From an uncultured bacterium (GTDB lineage Bacteria; Cyanobacteriota; Vampirovibrionia; Obscuribacterales; Obscuribacteraceae), in contig CAJXZK010000007.1 of assembly GCA_913063055.1 (NCBI GenBank), forward strand, positions 1 to 42,423: DNA of 42,423 nucleotides. Reading direction: 5' to 3'. The notes below the pieces were generated by a model. It saw only the letters and a list, made by a program, of their open reading frames with translations. It ran no database searches and was not told the DNA's origin. The translations under genes were made by a program, and so were the position numbers. Below are positions 25,212 through 32,599 of the stretch, one piece after another. Every line of letters begins with the position of its first letter. The stretch's first letter is position 1.

Positions 25212-26507
25212 CTACTGACAATTGGCAAACAAATCGCCAGCCGGCCAATCTTTCACATCGTTGAGCAATGCGCGAATTTTATTGACGGCTACTGGCGCCG
25301 GATTAGCATCGTCCCCGTTGTCCGAGGCACCACCATTGAACTGCACGCAAAAATCAACACCGTTGCTCATGTGAACAATCTGACAGTGAACACCAGGTTT
25401 GGCACCATCTTTCATGAAAGAAATTCCGCCAGGCATTTGCCTCACTGTATCCAGGCCCAAACCGAAGTGCTTACCATCTTGATCACTTTGCATTGGTGGC
25501 GGTAGTGGTGCCACAAGCTGATTGAACGAGTCTTGCGAAATACCTTGCATGCGAGATCCATCTAGTGCTGTCAAAAATTTGACCAGGTCAATCGAGGAAG
25601 CCATCCAGTTACCGAAACTAGGCATCAACGGCACTGTGCGCTGCCCCCCTTTGATCATGCGAGGCGGATTGCCACCATAGCGATTAGATTGCCCCTGCAC
25701 TACATTTGGTGACTCTTCAACCATGTCTTCTATGCCAATAGATCTCAGTTGCTTCTTCATATAACGACCGTAAGGCTCTTGTGAAGCACACTCAATCACA
25801 TACTTAATCAAATTCCACTGGCCATTGGCATACTTAGCCTGCGTACCGGGCGGATAATCGAGCGGTGTTTGCAAAAGCACTCTTACGGCTTCACTATATG
25901 GAAGGCCATTTGGTGCCATGCGATTAATTTGCTTGCCAGCAGTATCAAAACCAGAATCATCATTCCAACCACCAGAGTGGTGCAACAGTTGTCTCACCGT
26001 AATTTCTTGAATACGCGGACGGGGCGGTCTGCCGTCAGCAGTCATCGGTCGACCGATGACGTCCCAGAAGGGGGTATCGAGATTAAGCTTGCCTTGCTCT
26101 TGTAGACGCAATGCGCCAAAGGCAGATATTGCTTTGGTGCAACTGGCTAAATTGAACAACGTAGTAGGCGTGGCCGGCTCACCTGTCCGCAAGTTAGCCA
26201 CACCAAACCCTCTGGCATAGACCAACTTACCGTCATGCGCCACAGCACAAGCACCGCCAGGCACATGAAACTGCTGCAATATCTGGTTCATGATCTCATC
26301 AATTTCGCCCAGGCTGCTGCGGCGACCAGGCTGAAATCGGTTGGGTTCTTGAAATTGCCCAGGTAATTGGCCAGGTTCCTGAAATTGCCCCTGAGCTGGT
26401 GGGCTAGAAATTAGCATTAATGACTGGCAAGTCGCCGCCAAAACCAATAACGATAAAGTTTTCGAGGCACCGGAGAGGCCTTTGCCTAACTTTGCATTGA
26501 GACTCAT
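25212..26507 (-). CDS. Exported serine hydrolase (class C beta-lactamase/esterase fold)
   Basis: A 431-residue secreted penicillin-binding-protein-like hydrolase. A signal segment is at about 12-40. A Gln/Pro-rich linker with the repeat QFQEPGQ...QFQEPNR follows. The catalytic domain shows the SxxK motif S122-CT-K125, a YAN motif in AKYANGQW and a KPG near the end (DGAKPGVHCQ). These match the serine beta-lactamase/D-Ala carboxypeptidase/EstB superfamily. I chose the ATG at 26507, where a signal peptide begins and GGGG lies upstream; the frame extends to 26663 without support. It is divergent from the first gene of the tandem array. Substrate is unknown, and an antibiotic-resistance role should not be assumed. 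Confidence 0.88.
   Translation of the reverse strand: MSLNAKLGKGLSGASKTLSLLVLAATCQSLMLISSPPAQGQFQEPGQLPGQFQEPNRFQPGRRSSLGEIDEIMNQILQQFHVPGGACAVAHDGKLVYARGFGVANLRTGEPATPTTLFNLASCTKAISAFGALRLQEQGKLNLDTPFWDVIGRPMTADGRPPRPRIQEITVRQLLHHSGGWNDDSGFDTAGKQINRMAPNGLPYSEAVRVLLQTPLDYPPGTQAKYANGQWNLIKYVIECASQEPYGRYMKKQLRSIGIEDMVEESPNVVQGQSNRYGGNPPRMIKGGQRTVPLMPSFGNWMASSIDLVKFLTALDGSRMQGISQDSFNQLVAPLPPPMQSDQDGKHFGLGLDTVRQMPGGISFMKDGAKPGVHCQIVHMSNGVDFCVQFNGGASDNGDDANPAPVAVNKIRALLNDVKDWPAGDLFANCQ
26041..26060. other. 20-bp perfect palindrome inside the serine hydrolase gene
   Basis: The half-site GTCATCGGTC at 26041-26050 is followed directly by its reverse complement GACCGATGAC at 26051-26060, with no spacer. 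It lies in coding sequence (DVIGRPMTAD region). It could be chance or a binding site. Confidence 0.9.
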
Positions 26508-26680
26508 AAATACCCCAAGACCACCAAGCCGAAAGATTCTACAAGATATTCCGGCAATTGCGGCCGAGTGCCGCCACTTCCTAAAACTGGGGTTTTTCGA
26601 GTAGGTCCTAGTGAAAATACTGAATATAGTTTGGGAATGCCCGGGTATGTTGCTGTACGCCAACCTGAAACAATGGACCT

Positions 26681-27502
26681 ATGCACTCAATTAAAATTAC
26701 CGCAGCCAACCTAGCGCAAAGCGTCATCATCGACACGCCCTGCACTGCTGACTGGAACGAAATGACCGGCAGCGAAAGCGTGCGTTTCTGTCACTCTTGT
26801 AAGTTGAATGTCTACAATATTTCGCAGTTCAGCGATAGTGAAGCGCAGGAAATTTTTAGCCAAAATCTCAACGGCAACAGAATGTGCACAAGAATATACC
26901 GGCGCCCAGACGGCACGGTCATGACCGACAACTGCCCTCGCGCCCTGCGTCGGCTAAGGGATTTGCGCAACAGAGCCTTTTATGCCGTAGCGAAAGTAGC
27001 CGCTTTAGCCACTCTCTTTCTTTCGGCCAACCTTCCCAGTGCAGCTTCAAGCAACAAAGACAAAGAAAAAGCAGCCCCGCAGCCAAGCAAATCGAAGTCA
27101 ACGGCTTTACCTTCAGTCGAACCAGTTGTCTCACCCAACTATGAAAAGAATCCAGCGCCTGCACTTGCTGGCGTTCCGGCCATGCCGGATCTTTCCAGCT
27201 ACATGCAGCAGTTAAATACAAAGCTTCTGGAGACATGGAAAAAAGCAGGTAATCCAAAGCAACCGACCCAAGGTCAACTGCCAACCTCGGTCAGTTTCAC
27301 AATCGATAGCCAGGGAGGGATCTCACTGCTCAAGGTAATAAAAACCTCTAAGCAAGCAGCTATAGATGAAGAAGCTTTGAAAGCAGTTAAAAGCTCATTG
27401 CCCCTGCCGTCACCGCCACCTAATAGCGGACCATTGGCAGTGGAATTCACCTTCGATCCAAAATCAGAGCAGCAGACCAAGGAGCAAAATGATGGACAGT
27501 GA
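26681..27502 (+). CDS. Five-cysteine domain / TM / TonB-C protein, paralogue 1
   Basis: A 273-residue first member of the tandem array. The N-terminal domain (about 14-95) has Cys21, 37, 40, 69 and 85, a C-x15-C-x2-C-x28-C-x15-C pattern shared exactly by all four copies, with landmarks VRFCHSCKLNVYN and YRRPDGTVMTDNCPR. An Arg-rich stretch and one membrane helix (about 99-120) follow. After a Pro/Lys/Ser linker, residues 175-257 resemble the TonB/TolA C-terminal domain (LLETWKKAG, VSFTIDSQGGISLLKVIKTS, DEEALKAVKSSLPLPSPPP). Positive charges before the helix suggest the cysteine domain is cytoplasmic and the TonB-C part periplasmic. It is the most divergent copy. It overlaps gene 2 by about 11 nt. 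Confidence 0.85.
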   Translation: MHSIKITAANLAQSVIIDTPCTADWNEMTGSESVRFCHSCKLNVYNISQFSDSEAQEIFSQNLNGNRMCTRIYRRPDGTVMTDNCPRALRRLRDLRNRAFYAVAKVAALATLFLSANLPSAASSNKDKEKAAPQPSKSKSTALPSVEPVVSPNYEKNPAPALAGVPAMPDLSSYMQQLNTKLLETWKKAGNPKQPTQGQLPTSVSFTIDSQGGISLLKVIKTSKQAAIDEEALKAVKSSLPLPSPPPNSGPLAVEFTFDPKSEQQTKEQNDGQ

Positions 27503-28280
27503 GCCAGTTTTTGTAAAATCAGACAGTTTGCTTGATCGAGCCTTCGTCGAAACACCTTGCCCCACAACCTGGGACAAAATGAAAGGTTCGGACAGCGTGC
27601 GCTTTTGCCACCTCTGCCATCTCAATGTTTACAACATTGCCAATCTTACAGACAAAGAAGCCGAAGCCGTACTTAGTAAGGGTAAAGACGGAGGAAGAGT
27701 TTGCGCACTACTCTATCGCCGCCCCGACGGCACAATCGTCACCGACAATTGCCCCCGTGCCCTAAGGAAAGTTCGCGACGCTTCAAAGTGGTTGAAAGCA
27801 AAAGTTATTGCCGCCAGCACCCTGGTCATGGCTCTGTTGACTCCATCTGCCGCGAACAGCGAAGAGACAAAAGCGGCCAAGTCTAAAGACACCAATCAAA
27901 ATAGCTGCACAGCTCCAAAAACCGGAAACGTCATGGTAAAACCGGTAGAGACAAGAAACGGTTCACGACCTGACATTCCTCTCCCAGGCGGCATAAGCTT
28001 CCGACCCAGCGAACAAGATCAATATGCCGCCAAAATCTTTGTTAGCATCAATGCCGCTGGCAAGAAGAATGGCTTGGTTGCTCCATTCCCATCAGTAAAA
28101 TTTACGATTAAAGCAGATGGCACTGTGGAAAATATTGCCATCAAAGAAAGTAGTGGTAACAAGAAAAAAGACAAAGCAGCTCTCAAGGCAGTAAAAGAAG
28201 CAGCACCATTTGAAAAGCCACCGACATCAAGTACACTGCCGCTAAATATGGAATATCGCTTTACCCAAGAAAGACTATAA
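27492..28280 (+). CDS. Five-cysteine domain / TM / TonB-C protein, paralogue 2
   Basis: A 262-residue protein with the same layout. Cysteines at 23, 39, 42, 71 and 87 keep the invariant spacing (CPTTWDKMKGSDSVRFCHLC, VYNIANLTDKEAEAVLSKGK, YRRPDGTIVTDNCPRALRK). The membrane helix is at about 105-125. The C-terminal domain (about 170-258) is TonB-C-like: FPSVKFTIKADGTVENIAIK, ESSGNKKKDKAALKAVKEAA, PFEKPP. I chose the second of two adjacent ATGs (27489 and 27492), as it lies 7 nt after GGAG. It overlaps gene 1 and is followed by gene 3 after 14 nt. A short MVKPV-type segment in the linker may relate to the MGxV motif of copies 3 and 4. Confidence 0.85.
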   Translation: MDSEPVFVKSDSLLDRAFVETPCPTTWDKMKGSDSVRFCHLCHLNVYNIANLTDKEAEAVLSKGKDGGRVCALLYRRPDGTIVTDNCPRALRKVRDASKWLKAKVIAASTLVMALLTPSAANSEETKAAKSKDTNQNSCTAPKTGNVMVKPVETRNGSRPDIPLPGGISFRPSEQDQYAAKIFVSINAAGKKNGLVAPFPSVKFTIKADGTVENIAIKESSGNKKKDKAALKAVKEAAPFEKPPTSSTLPLNMEYRFTQERL

Positions 28281-28294
28281 AAGAGGCTCCAGTT

Positions 28295-29101
28295 ATGAAT
28301 TGCAATGACTCAGATGCAGTAGAAACATTCGCCCAACCTGGCCCACTCAAAGACCGCGCCTTCGTTGAAATACCCTGCCCCACTAGCTGGGACAAAATGA
28401 CCGGCAACGACAGCGTGCGATTTTGCAGTCAGTGCAGCCTGAACGTTTACAACATTGCCAACATGACAGACAAAGAAGCCGAAGCAGTATTCGCCAAAGG
28501 CACCAACGGAGAGAGGCTCTGTGCCCGCCTTTACCGCAGGCCGGACGGCACCATAATGACTGACAATTGTCCTAGAGCACTGCGCAAAATTCGCAATGCC
28601 TCAAGATGGCTAAAGACAAAAATCGTGGCTTGCTTCGGTTTACTGGCGTCACTAGCGGCTCCAGCTCAAGCAGACAACCCAACTCAGACAAAGTCACAGG
28701 CAAAAGATGATCCAGAATTCGTTCTTAATTGGGACGAAGTAAAGGCAAAATCTAAAAAAGGAAGTAAGACGGAGACAGATAAAGCAACAAAAGGTGCGAA
28801 TCCCGGTGCTAATCCAAGTAATAATGCTGGTAGCAATATAGGAAGGCCAACGATGGGAGCCATCAGAGTGCCCACACCGGCCGAGCAAGCAGAGCTAGGG
28901 AAAATTGCCGCACCAAATAAAGTGGCACCATCACCTGCTACACCCAGCGAATCTAATTCGCCAAAACCTGACAAACCTCCAGTCAAAGCCCCAGGCGGCG
29001 AACCAGCTACCCACAAGATGGGCCGCGTAAGAGTCGGGCCTGCAACAGCAGAACCAGCTGCTAAACCCGCAACTCCAACTAAAGATGAGAAGGCAAAGTA
29101 A
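28295..29101 (+). CDS. Five-cysteine domain / TM protein without TonB-C, paralogue 3
   Basis: A 268-residue protein. The cysteine domain is intact (Cys28, 44, 47, 76, 92; CPTSWDKMTGNDSVRFCSQC, then RRPDGTIMTDNCPRALRKIR), and the membrane helix is at about 108-128 (IVACFGLLASLAAPAQA). It has no TonB-C domain. Instead it ends in a disordered Pro/Lys/Ala-rich tail of about 140 residues, which holds DPEFVLNWDEVKAKSKKGSK, TMGAIRVPTP and KMGRVRVGPA. The first of these is nearly the same as the end of the fragment at 79-288. GAGG lies 8 nt before the ATG. Gene 4 starts 1 nt after the stop. This form may be a decoy or regulatory subunit; that is speculation. Confidence 0.85.
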   Translation: MNCNDSDAVETFAQPGPLKDRAFVEIPCPTSWDKMTGNDSVRFCSQCSLNVYNIANMTDKEAEAVFAKGTNGERLCARLYRRPDGTIMTDNCPRALRKIRNASRWLKTKIVACFGLLASLAAPAQADNPTQTKSQAKDDPEFVLNWDEVKAKSKKGSKTETDKATKGANPGANPSNNAGSNIGRPTMGAIRVPTPAEQAELGKIAAPNKVAPSPATPSESNSPKPDKPPVKAPGGEPATHKMGRVRVGPATAEPAAKPATPTKDEKAK

Positions 29102-29102
29102 A

Positions 29103-30023
29103 ATGCTCAACAACGAAAGTGATCAACCGCTAGAAATAGCAGTAGAAATATTCGCTAAGCCCAGTTTACTCAATCAAGCCTTTATTGAAACACCCTGCGA
29201 AAGCAGCTGGGACAAAATGACAGGCAACGATAGTGTGCGCTTCTGCAGTCAATGCAGCTTGAATGTTTACAACATCGCCAACCTGACTGACAAAGAAGCA
29301 GAAGCAGTCTTTGCCAAAGGACGAGAACAAGGCCGCGTCTGTGCAAGGCTCTATCGCCGCCCAGACGGCACAATCATGACTGACAATTGCCCTCGCTCAT
29401 TGCGCAAAATTCGTGATGCATCAAGATGGCTGAAAACAAAAATAGTGGCTGGATTTGCCTTGACCCTTTCGTTGTTTACTCCGGCTCAAGCTGAAGACTC
29501 GAAAAAGAATCAAGCGAAAAACCCTCCGCAAAAAGAAAGCCAACGGGCGAAAATGGGCGATGTTTACATACCACCAAAAGCAGAGCCGCAGCCAGTGAAA
29601 ATGGGTGAGGTATATGTGCCACCAAAATCTACCAGTGGCTCAAGCAGTGCCAATAGTGCAAATAGCACGCCAGGAACTGTGCCTGCAAACATGAAAGCAC
29701 CAATAAAAGACATTCCCCCAGAAACGGGACGCGCCGGTGGACTTTCATTCAGACCAACCGATTTCACTGCCTACAAAAACGAGATAACTAATTCTCTCCA
29801 ACTGAAATGGAAGGAAAAAGGTATAACAGCGCCGTTTCCTAAAGTGCAATTCAAAATAGATGAAGCAGGCAAAGTATCGGCCGCCAAGATTATCACCAGC
29901 TCTGGCAACAAAGAAACAGACAGTGCTGCTCTCAAAGCGATCTCGGCAGCAGCTCCATTTGCCAGGCCGCCACTGGGAGCGAGCCTACCCTATGAAGTAC
30001 AAGTAGGCGCTGGCGGGCAGTAG
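29103..30023 (+). CDS. Five-cysteine domain / TM / TonB-C protein, paralogue 4
   Basis: A 306-residue protein. Cys32, 48, 51, 80 and 96 keep the family spacing. Its cysteine domain is almost identical to that of copy 3 (WDKMTGNDSVRFCSQCSLNV, TDKEAEAVFAKG), which points to recent duplication. A membrane helix follows at about 112-132. The linker has two close copies of the motif KMGxVYxPPK. The C-terminal domain (about 215-300) is TonB-C-like (NSLQLKWKEKG, FPKVQFKIDEAGKVSAAKII, TSSGNKETDSAALKAISAAA, PFARPP). I chose the ATG at 29103, 9 nt after AGAAGG; the frame begins at 29085 inside gene 3. It is the last gene of the array. Confidence 0.86.
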   Translation: MLNNESDQPLEIAVEIFAKPSLLNQAFIETPCESSWDKMTGNDSVRFCSQCSLNVYNIANLTDKEAEAVFAKGREQGRVCARLYRRPDGTIMTDNCPRSLRKIRDASRWLKTKIVAGFALTLSLFTPAQAEDSKKNQAKNPPQKESQRAKMGDVYIPPKAEPQPVKMGEVYVPPKSTSGSSSANSANSTPGTVPANMKAPIKDIPPETGRAGGLSFRPTDFTAYKNEITNSLQLKWKEKGITAPFPKVQFKIDEAGKVSAAKIITSSGNKETDSAALKAISAAAPFARPPLGASLPYEVQVGAGGQ

Positions 30024-30035
30024 AGCTTGCGAAAG

Positions 30036-30254
30036 CTATTCCTTACTCTCTGGCACAACTGCTGCTGCAGCATCGAAGCCAATTTTGCTATGAGTGCCAT
30101 CACAAAATGGTTTGTTTGCCGATGCACCACAACGACAAAGAGCACAAGGTTGTCTTGGCACGGCTATTGCGTTGCCATCATGATCTTTCAACTCAAATGG
30201 GCCATCCACAAGAAGAGGACCATTTTTCTTGACTGTTATCTTGACTTCAGACAT
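30036..30254 (-). CDS. CDGSH iron-sulfur domain protein
   Basis: A 72-residue protein with the CDGSH signature: C40-R-C42, then eight residues, then C51-DGT-H55, the 3Cys-1His ligand set of mitoNEET-like [2Fe-2S] proteins. There is no membrane anchor, as usual for bacterial forms. The N-terminal strand region (VKITVKKNGPLLVDGPFELK) is also typical. I chose the ATG at 30254, 7 nt after GGAG; the ATG at 30260 is too close to that site. It is convergent with the tandem array, 12 bp away. Proposed roles are redox or cluster transfer; the partner is unknown. Confidence 0.93.
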   Translation of the reverse strand: MSEVKITVKKNGPLLVDGPFELKDHDGNAIAVPRQPCALCRCGASANKPFCDGTHSKIGFDAAAAVVPESKE

Positions 30255-30356
30255 ATTCATTCTCCATTTACGTTGCTGTCTTCTGCAGGTTAGCAGAAGT
30301 GCGAACATTCCAGCACTACTTGGAAAATACTAGTAAGCCTCAGGCAACAGCCAAGC

Positions 30357-31367
30357 CTACCGTGTAATTGGCGCAAACATTGTGTTAGTGAAAGAGTCAA
30401 CAGTAGGTGCTTTTGAGCGACCAAAGCTAACGAGAGGAAAAGCCTTTTTAATTCGTTGCTGCTCCCTTGGTGAATAATTAGAGAATTTCTTGGGCAGGCT
30501 TACACTCTGCAAATGCAGTGCCGCCAATTGCTCAAGTGCAGGCAGCGAAATACTGCTTCCTGAAAGCCACAAAGTTTTTAGCTGAGGAAGCTTTAGAAGA
30601 AATGGCACAGCCCTATCATCGATATGATGGTTGTAATTAATATCAAGCATTTGCAGCTCTTTGCACTTACTAATATGCTCGACGCCTCGCAAAGACAAAT
30701 CAACCCGCACTAGCGCAAGGCGCTGAAGATGAGGAAAGTCTTTCAAAGCACTCAGGCTCTCATTGTTCACTACAACATTGGTCAAGCGAAGGGCTGTCAA
30801 CTTTTTACAACCCACTAGCGCAGGTAAACAGGAGCCAGTAACCCTGGTCTCACAAGCAGTGAGCGTCAGCAGCTGCGGCATCGCCCCCAATCGAGACAAG
30901 CTCGCATCACTAGCATCCGACTTGTCTAAATCTATTCCTTTCAACGACGAGATACGACCGAGGAAAGGAATCGCTCGATCGCAGAGGGAATCTTCTTCAT
31001 CGGCCATAGACAAGAAGCGTACCTCAACAAAATCGAAAGCATCTCGTGGCAGCTTTAAGAGGCACTCAGGGTGCTGATAGAAGGTGCCATTAGGGGCAAA
31101 CTGAATCTGCTTGCCAGGCGGTAACTTAACCACCCCGCGAGCCTCAGCAACTAGTCGTCCCTTGCAAGTGCCGTATGACTCCGGAGCACCTTCAATGGCC
31201 ATTAGATTGCCCACAGAATAGCTCGACGAAAACGGCAAAATGCGCTCGGCCGACTCGGCATTGCTTGAATGAAATTCACTAAGGAAAGCCGCCAACAGAA
31301 AGATAGCTCCGGTCGCAACCTTAGCAAACAGACTCCACCAAGGCTTTCCGTACAATCTTTGGCTCAT
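30357..31367 (-). CDS. Exported leucine-rich-repeat-like protein
   Basis: A 336-residue protein. An N-terminal membrane/signal segment (about 10-32) is followed by a non-repetitive region with several cysteines. From about 130 to 290 there are degenerate leucine-rich repeats of 22-24 residues (SLKGIDLDKSDASDASLSRL, KKLTALRLTNVVVNNESLSA, PHLQRLALVRVDLSLRGVEH, KELQMLDINYNHHIDDRAVP, PQLKTLWLSGSSISLPALEQ). These resemble the cysteine-containing or AMN1-like LRR type. A protein-binding role outside the cytoplasm is likely. It is 19 nt downstream of the alpha/beta hydrolase gene, so the two are probably co-transcribed. No catalytic motif is seen. Confidence 0.75.
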   Translation of the reverse strand: MSQRLYGKPWWSLFAKVATGAIFLLAAFLSEFHSSNAESAERILPFSSSYSVGNLMAIEGAPESYGTCKGRLVAEARGVVKLPPGKQIQFAPNGTFYQHPECLLKLPRDAFDFVEVRFLSMADEEDSLCDRAIPFLGRISSLKGIDLDKSDASDASLSRLGAMPQLLTLTACETRVTGSCLPALVGCKKLTALRLTNVVVNNESLSALKDFPHLQRLALVRVDLSLRGVEHISKCKELQMLDINYNHHIDDRAVPFLLKLPQLKTLWLSGSSISLPALEQLAALHLQSVSLPKKFSNYSPREQQRIKKAFPLVSFGRSKAPTVDSFTNTMFAPITR

Positions 31368-31386
31368 GGCTTCTTTTCATTGGTGT

Positions 31387-32475
31387 CTACTGCAGATTAC
31401 CAGAAGCATGAACGAATTCCATCACTTCTTTGAAAATATCTGAGTTTGGCTGCCCCGCCGCCTTGCTAATTTCAGAGTGACTAAGGGGTACAGCCTTTAC
31501 TGTGACTTTTCCACCAGCTTTCTCTAGGGCCTGAGAAAAGACTTTGTGCTGGGCCACACAGGCAACACGCTTAGCGCCGCAGAATAGAAGAAAATCAGGA
31601 TACTTTTGACCGGAGTGAATATTTGAAGTCGGCGAGGCCTCAGCTAAAATTTTGGGATCAGAACCAAAGGCAGTGGTAATCATCTCGCCCACAGCCTTGC
31701 CTTCAGGGGAGCCATCGCTCAACCTCTGATTCAAATCAAGGCTTGCAGTATCAAGACTAATCACACCTTTTATATCCTTCAGACTAAGTCCTTTTTCAGC
31801 CAGGAAGCGTTCATTAGTGCCGAGCAAATCAACTAATTGGGCTCCGGCTGAATGCCCCATGACATACAGGCGATTGGGGTCAGCACCAAGCTCGGTGGCA
31901 TGACTTTTCACCCAGGCAAAGGCAGAAGCAACGTCTTGAATTTGCTTAGGGTGAGTAGCTTCTGGCGCCAAGCGATAATTAGTACTGACGAAAATAACAC
32001 CGTTACTGGCCCAGCTTGAACCTTTTTCGGCATGCATACTCTTGTTGCCAATGCGCCAACCGCCACCATGGCAAAAGAAAATTACTGGCAGCGGGCCCTT
32101 TGCCTGTTTTGGCGTATAGATATCCAAAACCTGCCGTGCTTCTTTGCCATAGGCTACATTTGTCTGCACCTTAACCAGATTAGAGTCTATGGCAGCTGCT
32201 GCTCTAGCACCCCAAATTGCACCTGAACCTGCACCTGAACCTGCACCTTCGCCCTCTGCGGCATTTCGAGAGCCACCGTTGCCGGCTTGTGCACGTCTTT
32301 CAAAATATTGACGCAAGCGCAAGCGGCGGTCGCTACCAGAGCTGAATTGACTGGCTTGATTAAAAGCAGGACGAGCCAGTGAAGGGCTTGAACCTGTGGC
32401 CTCTTGCCCGACAGCAGCGCGTGGCAAAGATAGCGAAAAGAATAGTCCAACCAGGCAAAAACGCAGTAACTTCAT
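31387..32475 (-). CDS. Exported alpha/beta hydrolase (HSL/carboxylesterase-like)
   Basis: A 362-residue secreted hydrolase. A signal peptide occupies residues 1-23 (FCLVGLFFSLSLPRAAVGQ). A Gly/Ala/Arg-rich linker with GAGSGAGSGA follows, encoded by two 12-bp repeats at 32222-32245. The catalytic domain has the oxyanion motif FFCHGGGWRIG, the nucleophile elbow MGHSAGAQ and a late histidine in LSHSE, as in hormone-sensitive-lipase and feruloyl-esterase-like enzymes. I chose the ATG at 32475, which follows GAGGT by 4 nt; the frame extends to 32571 without support. It is the first gene of a minus-strand unit with the LRR gene. Substrate is unknown. Confidence 0.87.
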   Translation of the reverse strand: MKLLRFCLVGLFFSLSLPRAAVGQEATGSSPSLARPAFNQASQFSSGSDRRLRLRQYFERRAQAGNGGSRNAAEGEGAGSGAGSGAIWGARAAAAIDSNLVKVQTNVAYGKEARQVLDIYTPKQAKGPLPVIFFCHGGGWRIGNKSMHAEKGSSWASNGVIFVSTNYRLAPEATHPKQIQDVASAFAWVKSHATELGADPNRLYVMGHSAGAQLVDLLGTNERFLAEKGLSLKDIKGVISLDTASLDLNQRLSDGSPEGKAVGEMITTAFGSDPKILAEASPTSNIHSGQKYPDFLLFCGAKRVACVAQHKVFSQALEKAGGKVTVKAVPLSHSEISKAAGQPNSDIFKEVMEFVHASGNLQ

Positions 32476-32599
32476 CGGCACCTCTTGGTTCACAAACTCT
32501 ATTACTCCACTCAGCGGTAAAAGTTTCACAAGGCGTAGACATTTAATCTTCTGACAAAAAATCAACAGCACAGAAAAGGAGATCAGCTAAAATCAGCAA

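Noticed and set aside
25212-26507. Antibiotic-resistance beta-lactamase
   Set aside because: The SxxK and YAN motifs are shared with esterases and peptidases. There are no features specific to a beta-lactamase, so I call only the superfamily.
26681-30023. Classical TonB system
   Set aside because: No ExbB, ExbD or TonB-dependent receptor is present, and the N-terminal cysteine domain is not part of TonB. Only the C-terminal fold is similar.
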